Shown here: positions 48,753 through 57,161 of the stretch, one piece after another
How positions within the stretch are numbered: position 1 is the first letter of the stretch
Layout of the letters: the number at the start of each line of letters is the position of its first letter
From: Hungatella_A sp034142505
GTDB lineage: Bacteria > Bacillota > Clostridia > Lachnospirales > Lachnospiraceae
NCBI GenBank assembly: GCA_034142505.1
Contig: JAWZDV010000075.1
Coordinates: 124,001-188,000 of the forward strand
Direction of reading: 5' to 3'
Length of the DNA: 64,000 nt
The notes under the pieces: model-generated
Told to the model about the DNA's origin: nothing
What the model saw: the letters and a program-made list of their open reading frames with translations, nothing else
The model's database searches: none
Translations under genes and position numbers: made by a program

Positions 48753-49892
48753 ATGAGAAAACAGCAGAAACTGGCAGCAATGGTACTTGTGGGGGCAATG
48801 TGCGCATCTTTGACAGCCTGCGGCAGCAGCAATACGACAGCGACGACAGCTGCGGAAAAATCAGCGGATACCACCGCGGCAACAACGGCGGCGCCGGCGG
48901 CGGAGACTCCCAAAACGGAGGCGGAAGCGGCGGCAAAGGCAGGGGAAACCTACGATATCACCTGGGTGACATGTTCCACACAGTCGGAATTCTGGCAGTA
49001 CCAGCAGATCGGTATGGAAAATGCAGTGAAAGATATGGAGGAGAAATACGGAATTAAAATCAATTTCACAACCGTAGGACCGGCAACGGAAGCGGAGACT
49101 GAGGCTTATATCCGGGCCTTTGAAAATGCAATCGCATCCAAGCCGGCCGCCATCATTTCCGCGACACAGGTACCTGATTCTACAAGAAGCGTGGCAAAGG
49201 AGGCCATGGACCAGGGCATTATCGTCAACTTTACAAACTGTGGTTTGGAGACGCTGGATTCAACGGAGTATTCCGATTGCTACAACCAGTTCTACACGAC
49301 GGTCAGTGCGGATGTGGGTGATATGGCCGGCAAGGTGATGCTGGAAATGCTGGATGAGGCAGGCATTGCGAAGGAAGGCGTTATCTCTATGGAGTTTTCC
49401 AACGTAAACCCGGCGTTACAGCCGCGTATGGATAACTTTAAGGCTTATGTGGAAGCCAATTCCGATATTGAGGTTTTGGATACTCTGTACAACAACAATG
49501 ACCTGGCACAGGCTCAGGCAGACAGTGAGAACCAGATTGCGGCTTACGGTTCCAAGCTGATTGGCCTTTATGGGGCCAACAATATTTCCGACGACGGAAT
49601 TGCTCTTGCAGTTGAGAATGCGGGGATTGCAGACAAAGTGATTTCCATCGGCGTGGATTCCGATCCAACCGAGATTGCAGCCCTTGAGGCAGGCAATCTG
49701 GACTGTATCATCATTCAGGATGCTTACGGACAGGGATATGCTTCCTTAAAGAACGCGGTGGAGACTCTGATTCAGGGATCGAATCCGGAGAAGGAGCAGA
49801 AGGTGGCAATGCCTCCTGTTGCAGTGACCACAGAGAACATGCATGAGCCGGAATATGCGGCATTACTGGACCCGACTCTGCTGAAAAAGTAA
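48753..49892 (+). CDS. RbsB-like sugar ABC substrate-binding lipoprotein
   Basis: A 379-residue periplasmic-binding protein of the ribose/galactose cluster. A lipoprotein signal (MVLVGAMCASLTACGSS, lipobox LTAC) is followed by a low-complexity Thr/Ala/Glu linker of about 40 residues and a type I binding domain (YDITWVTCSTQSEFWQYQQI, IISATQVPDSTRSVAKEAMD, LIGLYGANNISDDGIALAVE). AAAGGAGAGGAAAGAT precedes the ATG. It is the binding partner of the ATPase and permease that follow; the ligand is presumably the ketose handled by the upstream enzymes. Confidence 0.93.
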   Translation: MRKQQKLAAMVLVGAMCASLTACGSSNTTATTAAEKSADTTAATTAAPAAETPKTEAEAAAKAGETYDITWVTCSTQSEFWQYQQIGMENAVKDMEEKYGIKINFTTVGPATEAETEAYIRAFENAIASKPAAIISATQVPDSTRSVAKEAMDQGIIVNFTNCGLETLDSTEYSDCYNQFYTTVSADVGDMAGKVMLEMLDEAGIAKEGVISMEFSNVNPALQPRMDNFKAYVEANSDIEVLDTLYNNNDLAQAQADSENQIAAYGSKLIGLYGANNISDDGIALAVENAGIADKVISIGVDSDPTEIAALEAGNLDCIIIQDAYGQGYASLKNAVETLIQGSNPEKEQKVAMPPVAVTTENMHEPEYAALLDPTLLKK

Positions 49893-49895
49893 GAT

Positions 49896-49955
49896 AACCG
49901 GCAGCCGGCCGTCTCCTTCAGGGCTGAGGCCCAGCTGGAGACGGGACCGGCCGGT
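49896..49955 (+). other. mRNA hairpin between binding protein and ATPase
   Basis: CCGGCCGTCTCC pairs with GGAGACGG and CCGG after a short bulge, without a T-run. Such stems after binding-protein genes usually protect the upstream message or partly terminate it, giving more binding protein than membrane subunits. Confidence 0.6.
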
Positions 49956-50027
49956 TAGAGGAAGTTGTGGGCAGGCAGCGCACTGTGGTGTGGCGGTGTG
50001 TGACGGTAAGGCTGGAAGGAGTAAGGT

Positions 50028-51560
50028 ATGGAGCAGGACGTATTGCTTAAAATTGAAAATGTCGTGAAAACTTATCCGGGCGTTCAGGCGTTAAAAGGGA
50101 TTTCGACAACGATCAGAAAAGGAGAAGTACGGGCTCTGGTGGGGGAAAACGGAGCGGGAAAATCCACGCTGATCAAATGTATTATGGGAGTGGAGACTCC
50201 CACTGAGGGAAAAGTGGAAATGAATGTGGATGGCAGATGGGAGACCCCGAAAAATGCCATCGACGCGAAGAAATTTGGCATGCATGCCAATTATCAGAAT
50301 GTGAATATTGCAAAGAATTTAAGCATAGCAGAGAATTATTTTCTGGGACGGCTGCCGATGAAGGGGATGATCATTGACTGGAATCGGATGTACTCGGAGA
50401 GCCAGAAGGTGATTGACAAATTTGGTCTGCACGTGGACCCCAGGGACACGATCGCGTCTCTTTCGGTGGCAATGCAGGCGATGATTACCATCAGTAAGAT
50501 CTCCATCAATGAGGATATCAGGCTTGTGATTTTTGACGAGCCAACCGCATTGCTGGAAAATGAAAAAGTAGAGACCTTATTCCGCTATATCAGAGAGTTG
50601 AAAGAAAGTGGTGTCAGCGTGATCTATATCTCCCACCGGCTGGAGGAAATCATGGAGATCTGCGACACTGTTACGATTATGAAGGACGGAACCTATGTGG
50701 AGACGAAGGATGTGAAGGACGTTGATAAGGATTATCTGATCTCCAAGATGGTTGGCCGTTCCATGGTTGATATTTATAATATTGAACACCAGAAGCCGGG
50801 TAAAGAACTTTTGCGGGTGGAACATTTGACAGGTGAGAAGTTTAAGGATGTCAGCTTTACGCTGCATGAGGGGGAGATCCTGGGATTTTTCGGCCTGGTG
50901 GGGGCCGGGAGAAGCGAGGTCATGCGCGCGATCTTCGGCGTGGACCCCATCGAATCCGGAAAAATCTTTGTGAAGGGACAGGAGGTACATATCAGGAGCC
51001 CCAAGGATGCCATGGTGAAAGGAATCGGCTTTTTGACGGAGGACCGGAGAAAAGACGGGCTGGCGCTGCAGCAGACAGTGAAACTGAATACAAATATGTA
51101 TTCCTATGAGATTATCAGCAAGGGCGGTATTATCGATCTGAAGAAGGAGACGAAGCGGGCGGAGGAATATAAGGAGAAAATCGCCATTAAGACGCCGACG
51201 GTCAACCAGATTGTGAATAATTTGTCAGGCGGAAACCAGCAGAAAGTGGTCATCGCGAAGCTGCTGTGCCGGAATCCGGATATTTTGATCTTTGACGAGC
51301 CAACGGTTGGCGTGGACGTGGGAGCCAAGGACGAGATTTTCAAGATTATCGAGACGCTCACGAAAGAGGGCAAGGGAGTGATCATTATTTCATCCTATCT
51401 TCCGGAGGCCATTGGTCTGGCGGACCGGATGGTGGTGATGGCAGAGGGGCATGTGTCCGGAAGCCTGGGAAATGAAGAACTGCAAAAGGTGGAGGAGGAG
51501 CAGGTGCTCCATCTCGCGTCTACGGTTTATTATGATGAGAACCAAAAAGGAGGTAATTGA
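50028..51560 (+). CDS. RbsA-like sugar ABC transporter ATP-binding protein
   Basis: A 510-residue tandem ATPase. The first half has Walker A GENGAGKSTLI and VIFDEPTALLENE; the second half has GFFGLVGAGRSEVM in place of a classical Walker A, signature LSGGNQQKVVIAKLL and Walker B ILIFDEPTVGVDVG. This asymmetry is normal for RbsA/MglA. It powers sugar import with the permease at 51565. AGGCTGGAAGGAGTAAGGT supplies the start. The first half lacks the canonical LSGGxxQ (it reads ASLSVAMQAMITISK), as in relatives. Confidence 0.93.
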   Translation: MEQDVLLKIENVVKTYPGVQALKGISTTIRKGEVRALVGENGAGKSTLIKCIMGVETPTEGKVEMNVDGRWETPKNAIDAKKFGMHANYQNVNIAKNLSIAENYFLGRLPMKGMIIDWNRMYSESQKVIDKFGLHVDPRDTIASLSVAMQAMITISKISINEDIRLVIFDEPTALLENEKVETLFRYIRELKESGVSVIYISHRLEEIMEICDTVTIMKDGTYVETKDVKDVDKDYLISKMVGRSMVDIYNIEHQKPGKELLRVEHLTGEKFKDVSFTLHEGEILGFFGLVGAGRSEVMRAIFGVDPIESGKIFVKGQEVHIRSPKDAMVKGIGFLTEDRRKDGLALQQTVKLNTNMYSYEIISKGGIIDLKKETKRAEEYKEKIAIKTPTVNQIVNNLSGGNQQKVVIAKLLCRNPDILIFDEPTVGVDVGAKDEIFKIIETLTKEGKGVIIISSYLPEAIGLADRMVVMAEGHVSGSLGNEELQKVEEEQVLHLASTVYYDENQKGGN

Positions 51561-51564
51561 AACG

Positions 51565-52533
51565 ATGAAGACAAAGCAGTCTGACAATGGCAGGATGAAA
51601 GCGCTTCTGATGAAGACAGAAGTTTCCATGGGGGTGATCATTGCCCTGATTTTCCTTCTCGCGGCATTTGGAACAGAGAATTTTATGACGGCGTATAACT
51701 TGACGAATATTCTGAAACAGTGTGCGATTATCGGCATTATCGCCATTGCGGAGACTTATGTGATTATTACCGGCGGCATCGATATCAGCTGCGGGGCGAT
51801 CGTGGGCATGAGCACGCTGATGGTGGCGATGGCCCAGGCGCAGTGGGGGATGAGTGTGATGTCTTCCATGATCATTGCGGTGGCGGTAGCGGTGATTGCA
51901 GGTCTGTTCAACGCCATGCTGGTACATGAGTTTAATGTGCCCGCATTTGTGGCGACGCTGGGGTCCCAGACAATTCTGCGCGGACTGATTAAAGTGATCT
52001 CCAATGGCGGTACGGTGTCGGGGATTAATAAAGCATTTTCGGCGTTTGCATCCGGGTCGGTGCTGTTTATTCCGAATCTGGCGATTGTATGGTTTGGAAT
52101 TGCCATTGTGTGTTTTCTGATCCTGCGGTATACGATTTTTGGGCGGAATCTGTTTGTGCTGGGTTCCGGTTCCGAGGTGGCGAAGCTGAACGGTATTTCC
52201 ATTCGGAAGACGATTTATTCGACTTATGCATTTGCAGGTCTGCTCTATGGAATCGCCGGAATTCTGCTCTGTGCGAGAATCAATTCAGCCATCCCGACAG
52301 CGGGGGAAGCATATGAGACGAACGCGATTGCGGCAAGTGTACTGGGTGGAGCGTCGCTGGCTGGCGGCTGCGGTTCGGTGTTTGGAACTCTGCTTGGCAC
52401 GGTGCTGATCATCCTGATCGATAATGTGGGCACCCAGTTTGGAATTGGGGCATTCGTGATGCAGGTGATCACCGGATGCGTAATTGTCATTGCAATTGTT
52501 GTGGATCAGTTGAAGAAGAAAGGAAAGAAATAG
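51565..52533 (+). CDS. RbsC-like sugar ABC transporter permease
   Basis: A 322-residue membrane protein with about nine hydrophobic segments. TENFMTAYNLTNILKQCAIIGIIAIAET, ITGGIDISCGAIVGMSTLM, FNVPAFVATLGSQTILRG and GSEVAKLNGISIRKT are typical of the BPD_transp_2 family. AAGGAGGTAATTGAAACG lies before the ATG at 51565, 4 bp after the ATPase gene. With the binding protein and the ATPase it forms the complete importer of this operon. Confidence 0.94.
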   Translation: MKTKQSDNGRMKALLMKTEVSMGVIIALIFLLAAFGTENFMTAYNLTNILKQCAIIGIIAIAETYVIITGGIDISCGAIVGMSTLMVAMAQAQWGMSVMSSMIIAVAVAVIAGLFNAMLVHEFNVPAFVATLGSQTILRGLIKVISNGGTVSGINKAFSAFASGSVLFIPNLAIVWFGIAIVCFLILRYTIFGRNLFVLGSGSEVAKLNGISIRKTIYSTYAFAGLLYGIAGILLCARINSAIPTAGEAYETNAIAASVLGGASLAGGCGSVFGTLLGTVLIILIDNVGTQFGIGAFVMQVITGCVIVIAIVVDQLKKKGKK

Positions 52534-52535
52534 AG

Positions 52536-52967
52536 ATGGGTGCGGAATGGAATGAGGATGTGGGGGCAGATATGGGTGGAAGAAAGCTGATGGATATCTG
52601 CAATGGAATCCAGCATATCGGAATTCCCAGTGCCGACGTGGAAGGAACCTGCCGTTTTTATGAGGGTTTAGGTTTTCAACGGGTATTCCAGACTGTCATA
52701 AGGGATTGCCAGAAGGTCGCGTTCCTGCAGTCCGGCAGCTTGATTCTGGAAACATATGAGGCAGTTCCTGTAAAACATGGAGGGGCCATTGATCATCTCG
52801 CGGTTGACTGCCTGGATGTAAAAGCCGCATACCAGCTGGCGTTGGAACAGGGCTGTGTGATCGTGAGCGACGGGATCGAAGAACTCCCATTCTGGGACCA
52901 CGGAGCCCGGTTTTTCATGATTGAAGGACCGAATGGAGAGAAGATCGAGTTTGACCAGAAACTGTGA
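52536..52967 (+). CDS. VOC-family (glyoxalase-like) protein
   Basis: A 143-residue protein with paired beta-alpha-beta-beta-beta modules: GIQHIGIPSADVEGTCRFYE, then GLGFQRVF in the first half and AIDHLAVDCLDVKAAYQLAL, FFMIEGPNGEKIEF in the second. His and Glu residues at the ends of the strands fit a metal site. The family includes glyoxalase I, dioxygenases and epimerases; here, as last gene of the ketose operon, it may remove a reactive by-product or act as an epimerase. AAGGAAAGAAATAGAG precedes the start; an internal ATG at 52590 would also fit. Confidence 0.8.
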   Translation: MGAEWNEDVGADMGGRKLMDICNGIQHIGIPSADVEGTCRFYEGLGFQRVFQTVIRDCQKVAFLQSGSLILETYEAVPVKHGGAIDHLAVDCLDVKAAYQLALEQGCVIVSDGIEELPFWDHGARFFMIEGPNGEKIEFDQKL

Positions 52968-53021
52968 GAAACTGAAGTAACATGATTCCAGCAGGTTCCA
53001 GGGAAACTTTCGAAAAATTGC

Positions 53022-53050
53022 TTGACTTTAAACCAGGTGCTATGATAGAC
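53022..53050 (+). promoter_or_regulatory. Promoter of tRNA-Tyr
   Basis: TTGACT (53022-53027) and TAGACT (53045-53050) are separated by 17 bp, 27 bp ahead of the tRNA. Confidence 0.55.
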
Positions 53051-53076
53051 TAATTACTGCTTATGATAGCACTTAT

Positions 53077-53158
53077 GGATGGGTTCCCGAGTGGCCAAAG
53101 GGGGCAGACTGTAAATCTGTTGCGACACGCTTCGATGGTTCGAATCCATCTCCATCCA
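53077..53158 (+). tRNA. tRNA-Tyr (GTA)
   Basis: An 82-nt class II tRNA. The acceptor stem GGATGGG pairs with TCCATCC, the anticodon stem CAGA/TCTG encloses CTGTAAA with anticodon GTA (53111-53113), the long variable arm follows, and the T arm is GATGG-TTCGAAT-CCATC. CCA is not encoded. Confidence 0.95.
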
Positions 53159-53183
53159 TTCTGATTCAAAGAATCTGTAACAC

Positions 53184-53214
53184 AAAATCCCGGCAAAATC
53201 TGCCGGGATTTTTA
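53184..53214. terminator. Bidirectional intrinsic terminator
   Basis: AAATCCCGGCA pairs with TGCCGGGATTT across AAATC, followed by TTT. It ends the tRNA transcript and the convergent small gene at 53218. Confidence 0.85.
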
Positions 53215-53217
53215 AAA

Positions 53218-53493
53218 TTATTTTGCTTCACGCTTGTTTTGAATAAAATGATAATCTTCTATTAATTGTTCTTCATAAGGAGCTACTTTCTGTAAAAGAT
53301 TATCGGCTTCTTCATCAGAAATTATTTGTAATTCCTTAAGTTCAAGAACAGAAATGATTATCATGTAAAGTAAAGGATTTATGTTTCTTAAGTTTTTAAC
53401 CTCATTTATAAAATCTTGTTTAGTATGAGACTTCATATAATCCTCGGTATCTTTTTCAATTTCCTTCTGTGTTTTTATATGATTTTTTATCAT
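53218..53493 (-). CDS. Hypothetical 91-residue charged protein
   Basis: I do not recognise the family. The protein is mainly helical and charged: KTQKEIEKDTEDYMKSHTK, a central hydrophobic part (NPLLYMIIISVLELKELQI) and an acidic/basic tail (PYEEQLIEDYHFIQNKREAK). It has no transmembrane segment long enough to be sure of and no signal peptide. AAAAAAGGAGATAATGTCTT gives a strong start, so it is probably expressed. It is divergent from the XRE regulator at 53595 across a 100-bp AT-rich gap with a direct repeat, so the regulator may control it. Confidence 0.65.
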   Translation of the reverse strand: MIKNHIKTQKEIEKDTEDYMKSHTKQDFINEVKNLRNINPLLYMIIISVLELKELQIISDEEADNLLQKVAPYEEQLIEDYHFIQNKREAK

Positions 53494-53532
53494 AAGACAT
53501 TATCTCCTTTTTTCTCAATTATATCATAGTTG

Positions 53533-53568
53533 CTTCTATTTTGGAATCAAATTTACTTCTATTTTGGA
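53533..53568. repeat. 13-bp direct repeat in the divergent promoter region
   Basis: CTTCTATTTTGGA occurs at 53533-53545 and again at 53556-53568, 23 bp apart start to start. It lies between the XRE regulator and the divergent small gene and is a candidate binding site for the XRE protein. Confidence 0.6.
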
Positions 53569-53594
53569 TACACTCTCAATATGAGGTGTATATC

Positions 53595-53849
53595 ATGGAG
53601 AGAGTTAATCAAAGGACAAATCATCTTTTAGGCAGCAACATTAAGCGCTTAAGGCTGGAAAAGGGATTGCGCAATAAAGATATGGTGGCCAGGCTTCAGA
53701 CCCGCAATGTGGATGTGACAACTGGAACTTATAGCAAAATTGAGATGGGACTAAATAATCCTAGTGTAGATTTATTGATTGCGTTGACTGAGATTTTTGG
53801 ATGCGATTTCAATGCATTTTTTCAAAAAGAAGATGAGTGGAAGAAGTAA
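53595..53849 (+). CDS. XRE-family helix-turn-helix regulator
   Basis: An 84-residue single-domain regulator: LGSNIKRLRLEKGLRNKDMV, TGTYSKIEMGLNNPSVDLLI and ALTEIFGCDFNAFF follow the Cro/C1 fold. It has no effector domain, so it probably works with DNA alone or with a partner. ATGAGGTGTATATC precedes the ATG at 53595. It ends before a strong terminator and is divergent from the hypothetical gene at 53218; both lie right beside tRNA-Tyr and are AT-rich, perhaps a small acquired cassette. Confidence 0.88.
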   Translation: MERVNQRTNHLLGSNIKRLRLEKGLRNKDMVARLQTRNVDVTTGTYSKIEMGLNNPSVDLLIALTEIFGCDFNAFFQKEDEWKK

Positions 53850-53865
53850 AGTGATATAGGCAGCA

Positions 53866-53903
53866 GCCGTAAATTCTGATTGACCAGAATTTACGGCTTT
53901 TTT
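53866..53903 (+). terminator. Intrinsic terminator after the XRE gene
   Basis: GCCGTAAATTCTG pairs with CAGAATTTACGGC across ATTGAC and is followed by TTTTTT. Confidence 0.9.
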
Positions 53904-54053
53904 CCTACATAGAATACTTAAAGCACCTACATGCCGGTTCAATATATTAAGAGACCTGTAATAAAAACTTTATTGTAAAAAGTTGTCAGATGAGGTAGGA
54001 TGTAACTTGTTATAAGATGTTCATAATGCAGCAAAAGGCGGAAGGAGAAGAGG

Positions 54054-55766
54054 ATGAACAGAAAAATTTTTAGGAATGGAAGAGCGCTGGTGCTGCTTGC
54101 GGCGGTTTTCTGCAGTGTGGGTGCTGTGGGGACAGTGACTTCCAGGGCGGATGAGACGGCGCAGTCTACGGAGGAGACACAGGAGTTTGTTCCACAGGTG
54201 AGCACGTCGATCACGTCCTGTACCATTACTTCAGATAAAAATAATATCCATATCACAGTGAACGGCAGCGGTGATACTACGGGGACAGACGGGAAGATGT
54301 ATCTGTTTGAGCTTCAGCCTTATGAGGATGGAATCGGAAGCAGAACGGATTATATCACATCGACAGGAGTCGGCATGGGGGCTTCCTTTACGATTCCGTT
54401 GAACCACAATACTGCGTCAGATCGTCTGTACAGCAAGTTTGTGATGGCGGTCTATGATACGGAAGGCAGAAAATACATGGAAGTGAGCGACCCTCACTAT
54501 GTGACAAACCCGGAGGCGGTTGCCAAGAACCAGGCGGCATTTTCCGAAGCCCTGTCCAAGAAGGGTCTGAATATTGAGCTTGATATGCTGGCGGATGCCT
54601 TTGAGCTGGGTGTAAAACACGCTTCCACCAATATTGCGTTCTCCCAGCTGGTGGGAACCGGCATTGAATATACATACGATGGCAAGGTTTATCATTTCAA
54701 CAAGGCTGTTGTGGATGACTACGACAAGACGATCAGCGCGATGTCCAGCAAGGGGATGACTGTTACCGCCATTATCTTAAACGACTGGAATCCGGCTACG
54801 CCGGAGTTGGTATATCCGGGAACCAAGAAGTCTTCCAACGCATTTTACTACATGTTCAATGCGGCAACCCAGAAAGGGTTTGAGGAGACAAGAGCCATCG
54901 CGGCGTTCCTGGCGGAGCATTACAACGGATCGAATCCAAACGCGGGCAAGGTGTCCAACTGGATCATCGGCAACGAGATCAACAACCAGCAGTGGAACTA
55001 CATGGGGCCTATGGATCTGACCAACTATGTCAAAGCGTTCCAGCAGGCGTTCCGTGTTTTCTACACGGCGATCAAGAGTACCAGCGCCAATGACCGGGTA
55101 TACTTTTCCCTGGATTATTACTGGAATTCCGCTGGGGACAACAACCTTCGCTATACAGGCCGGGAAATTATGGAGTCCTTCAATGCCATGTGTATCACCC
55201 AGGGGCAGATGGAGTGGGGGCTTGCCTACCACCCGTATTCGCATCCGATGACGGAGCCGGAGTTCTGGGATGATGCGGCAACCGGCACCATCACCAATGA
55301 TGCCAATTCCCCCATCATCAACTTTGCCAACATCAATGTGCTGACAGATTATCTTGCGGGTGATGCTTACCGGACACCATCGTATGGTGTGCGCCACGTG
55401 ATTTTGACGGAGGAGGGCTTTACATCCAGAAGCGCCACGAGAGGGGACATTCCGGAAGTGCAGGCGGCGGCCTACGCTTACTCCTACTATTTAGTGGACA
55501 GCAACCCCTACATTGACGCCTATATTTTGAGCCGTCAGGTAGACGCACCGGAGGAAGGCGATTTACGCTTCGGACTCTGGGAATGTGACAGAACGCAGAC
55601 AACCAAACACGTTGCCACCAACCGCAAGAAGATCTGGCAGGTGTTTAAAAATATCGACAAAAAAGACCAGACATTAGAGAACACAGAATTTGCAAAATCC
55701 ATCATTGGCATCAGCAAATGGTCCGACGTGATTCCGAATTTCAAGTGGAAGAGTCTGGAGAAATAA
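54054..55766 (+). CDS. Secreted DUF5722-like glycoside hydrolase-fold protein
   Basis: A 570-residue protein with Sec signal peptide (basic MNRKIFRNGR, hydrophobic ALVLLAAVFCSVGAVGTV, cleavage near SRA-DE). Residues 45-150 form a beta-rich N-domain (TSITSCTITSDKNNIHITVN). The remainder looks like a TIM-barrel clan-A glycosidase: SNWIIGNEINNQQ provides an NE acid/base candidate and VILTEEGFTSRS a nucleophile glutamate. I recognise it as resembling the DUF5722 family, for which no precise substrate is known to me. GGAAGGAGAAGAGG precedes the ATG. No transporter is attached; it stands alone. Confidence 0.75.
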   Translation: MNRKIFRNGRALVLLAAVFCSVGAVGTVTSRADETAQSTEETQEFVPQVSTSITSCTITSDKNNIHITVNGSGDTTGTDGKMYLFELQPYEDGIGSRTDYITSTGVGMGASFTIPLNHNTASDRLYSKFVMAVYDTEGRKYMEVSDPHYVTNPEAVAKNQAAFSEALSKKGLNIELDMLADAFELGVKHASTNIAFSQLVGTGIEYTYDGKVYHFNKAVVDDYDKTISAMSSKGMTVTAIILNDWNPATPELVYPGTKKSSNAFYYMFNAATQKGFEETRAIAAFLAEHYNGSNPNAGKVSNWIIGNEINNQQWNYMGPMDLTNYVKAFQQAFRVFYTAIKSTSANDRVYFSLDYYWNSAGDNNLRYTGREIMESFNAMCITQGQMEWGLAYHPYSHPMTEPEFWDDAATGTITNDANSPIINFANINVLTDYLAGDAYRTPSYGVRHVILTEEGFTSRSATRGDIPEVQAAAYAYSYYLVDSNPYIDAYILSRQVDAPEEGDLRFGLWECDRTQTTKHVATNRKKIWQVFKNIDKKDQTLENTEFAKSIIGISKWSDVIPNFKWKSLEK

Positions 55767-55775
55767 TGACGGAAG

Positions 55776-55809
55776 AACAGGAGATGCCTAAGGTGTCTCC
55801 TGTTGCTGT
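55776..55809 (+). terminator. Weak terminator-like hairpin
   Basis: AACAGGAGA (55776-55784) pairs with TCTCCTGTT (55796-55804). The T-rich tail is short (GCTGTTT), so efficiency is uncertain. Confidence 0.5.
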
Positions 55810-55928
55810 TTCGTCCGCATTTTCAGATAGACGAAAGGGCGGTTTATCGTTTATACTTAATGTAAGGATATACAAAAGATGCCCATCGTATCAGTAAGGT
55901 GGTCATGATGAAAGGGGGAACTGCGGCT

Positions 55929-56987
55929 ATGGCATACAGGCATGTGGTCTTTGCAGAGGATTATGAGCTGATTGGCGCAGATGGAATGAAACTGGTTTTA
56001 AAGGCATTGAAGGCAGCAGGGTATCAGCTGGGACTGATTGTCACAATGATGGAGGAATATGAGGAAGACGACAGAACCTGGACCTTACACCGCCAGTTTG
56101 ACTGTGTTCTGCGCAATACGGTCATAGAGGAGGAACCGGTGCTTGACGGAAGGCTGCTGAAGGACTATCTCCAGTGTTACAAGGTGGACAGAACCGAGGT
56201 CTTATTCGTCGGCAGCAATATTTCCGATATGGAAAATGCCACCGGAGCCGGCGTGGACTGCGCGCTCGCTTTATGGGCCTGTGAGACGCCCAGGCACGTG
56301 TGGGCGGATTATTATTTCCCCCAGCCCTATGATGTGTGGTATCAGTTAAATAAGATCACAAAGCCGTTTCAGGGAAATGAGTGGGTCACCCTGGCGATGG
56401 AACTGCAGTTTCTCGCCCAGGGCGGGATTACCTACACCAAAGATTTTTACGACAAAGAACGTTTTACCCGTATTCGAGAGATCGCGGCCGAAGTGATGGA
56501 GATGGGGACAGGACTTCCCATTGAGCATATCAAAGACGTGTTCTGCAATGAGACCGGCTTCCAGACACCGAAGCTGGATAGCAGGGCAGCTATTTTCCGG
56601 GATGACAAGATTCTGCTTGTGCGGGAGAAGGGGGACGGCCAATGGTCTCTGCCCGGTGGATGGGTGGATGTGAATGAGACGATTGCCGGCAATACGGTAA
56701 AAGAAGTGAAAGAGGAAGCCGGACTCGACGTGGTGCCGGTGCGCCTCATTGCCCTTCAGGACAGAAACCAGCACAACACGCCGCCCTATGCCTATGGGAT
56801 CTGCAAGGCATTTATGCTCTGTGATGTGATCAGTGGAGAGTTTGAGCGGAATATGGAGACAGACGCCAGCGCTTATTTTGGCCGGGATGAACTTCCGCCG
56901 CTGTCGCTTGAGAAAGTGACGGAGGAACAGATTCAGATGTGTTTTGATGCATATCAGGATGAGCAGTGGACGGTGTTAGTTGATTAA
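55929..56987 (+). CDS. Degenerate HAD domain fused to Nudix hydrolase
   Basis: A protein of about 352 residues. Residues 1-140 resemble a small HAD phosphatase without cap: VVFAEDYELI at motif I (normally DxDxT; the first aspartate is Ala), VTM at motif II, VGSNISDMENATGAG at motif IV (normally VGDSxxD). Residues 145-205 match the N-terminal helical domain of Nudix enzymes. Residues 210-340 carry the Nudix box GWVDVNE-x7-KEVKEEAGL, which fits Gx5Ex7REUxEExGU with Lys for Arg. The HAD part is probably catalytically dead and may bind ligand. The start is uncertain: ATG at 55929 after AAAGGGGG, or 55905/55908 after AAGGTGG. Confidence 0.8.
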   Translation: MAYRHVVFAEDYELIGADGMKLVLKALKAAGYQLGLIVTMMEEYEEDDRTWTLHRQFDCVLRNTVIEEEPVLDGRLLKDYLQCYKVDRTEVLFVGSNISDMENATGAGVDCALALWACETPRHVWADYYFPQPYDVWYQLNKITKPFQGNEWVTLAMELQFLAQGGITYTKDFYDKERFTRIREIAAEVMEMGTGLPIEHIKDVFCNETGFQTPKLDSRAAIFRDDKILLVREKGDGQWSLPGGWVDVNETIAGNTVKEVKEEAGLDVVPVRLIALQDRNQHNTPPYAYGICKAFMLCDVISGEFERNMETDASAYFGRDELPPLSLEKVTEEQIQMCFDAYQDEQWTVLVD

Positions 56988-57009
56988 CTGTTAAAATGAT
57001 GGATATGGC

Positions 57010-57053
57010 CCGTCAGCTATGGAGGAGTAATCTCTCTGTGGCTGGCGGTTTTT
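57010..57053 (+). terminator. Intrinsic terminator after the HAD-Nudix gene
   Basis: CCGTCAGC (57010-57017) pairs with GCTGGCGG (57041-57048) with one T-G, followed by TTTTT. Confidence 0.75.
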
Positions 57054-57065
57054 CTGTTTGTTTAT

Positions 57066-57132
57066 CTAAAATAGGCATAAACAACTTAAAAAAACGCGTT
57101 GCTGGCCGTCTTTGTTTTTGATATGGTAAAAT
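57066..57132 (+). promoter_or_regulatory. Candidate activator site and promoter of the GH43 operon
   Basis: TAAAATAGGC (57067-57076) and TAAAAAAACGC (57087-57097) start 20 bp apart and resemble the pair found at 59729. A -10-like TAAAAT lies at 57127-57132. No -35 of good quality is seen, which suits an activator-dependent promoter. Confidence 0.45.
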
Positions 57133-57161
57133 AGGAAAAATTAGAAGAGGAGGAGTTAGCC

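Noticed and set aside
53077..54000. Prophage or integrative element at tRNA-Tyr
   Set aside because: No integrase, structural gene or duplicated tRNA end is present in the following kilobases.
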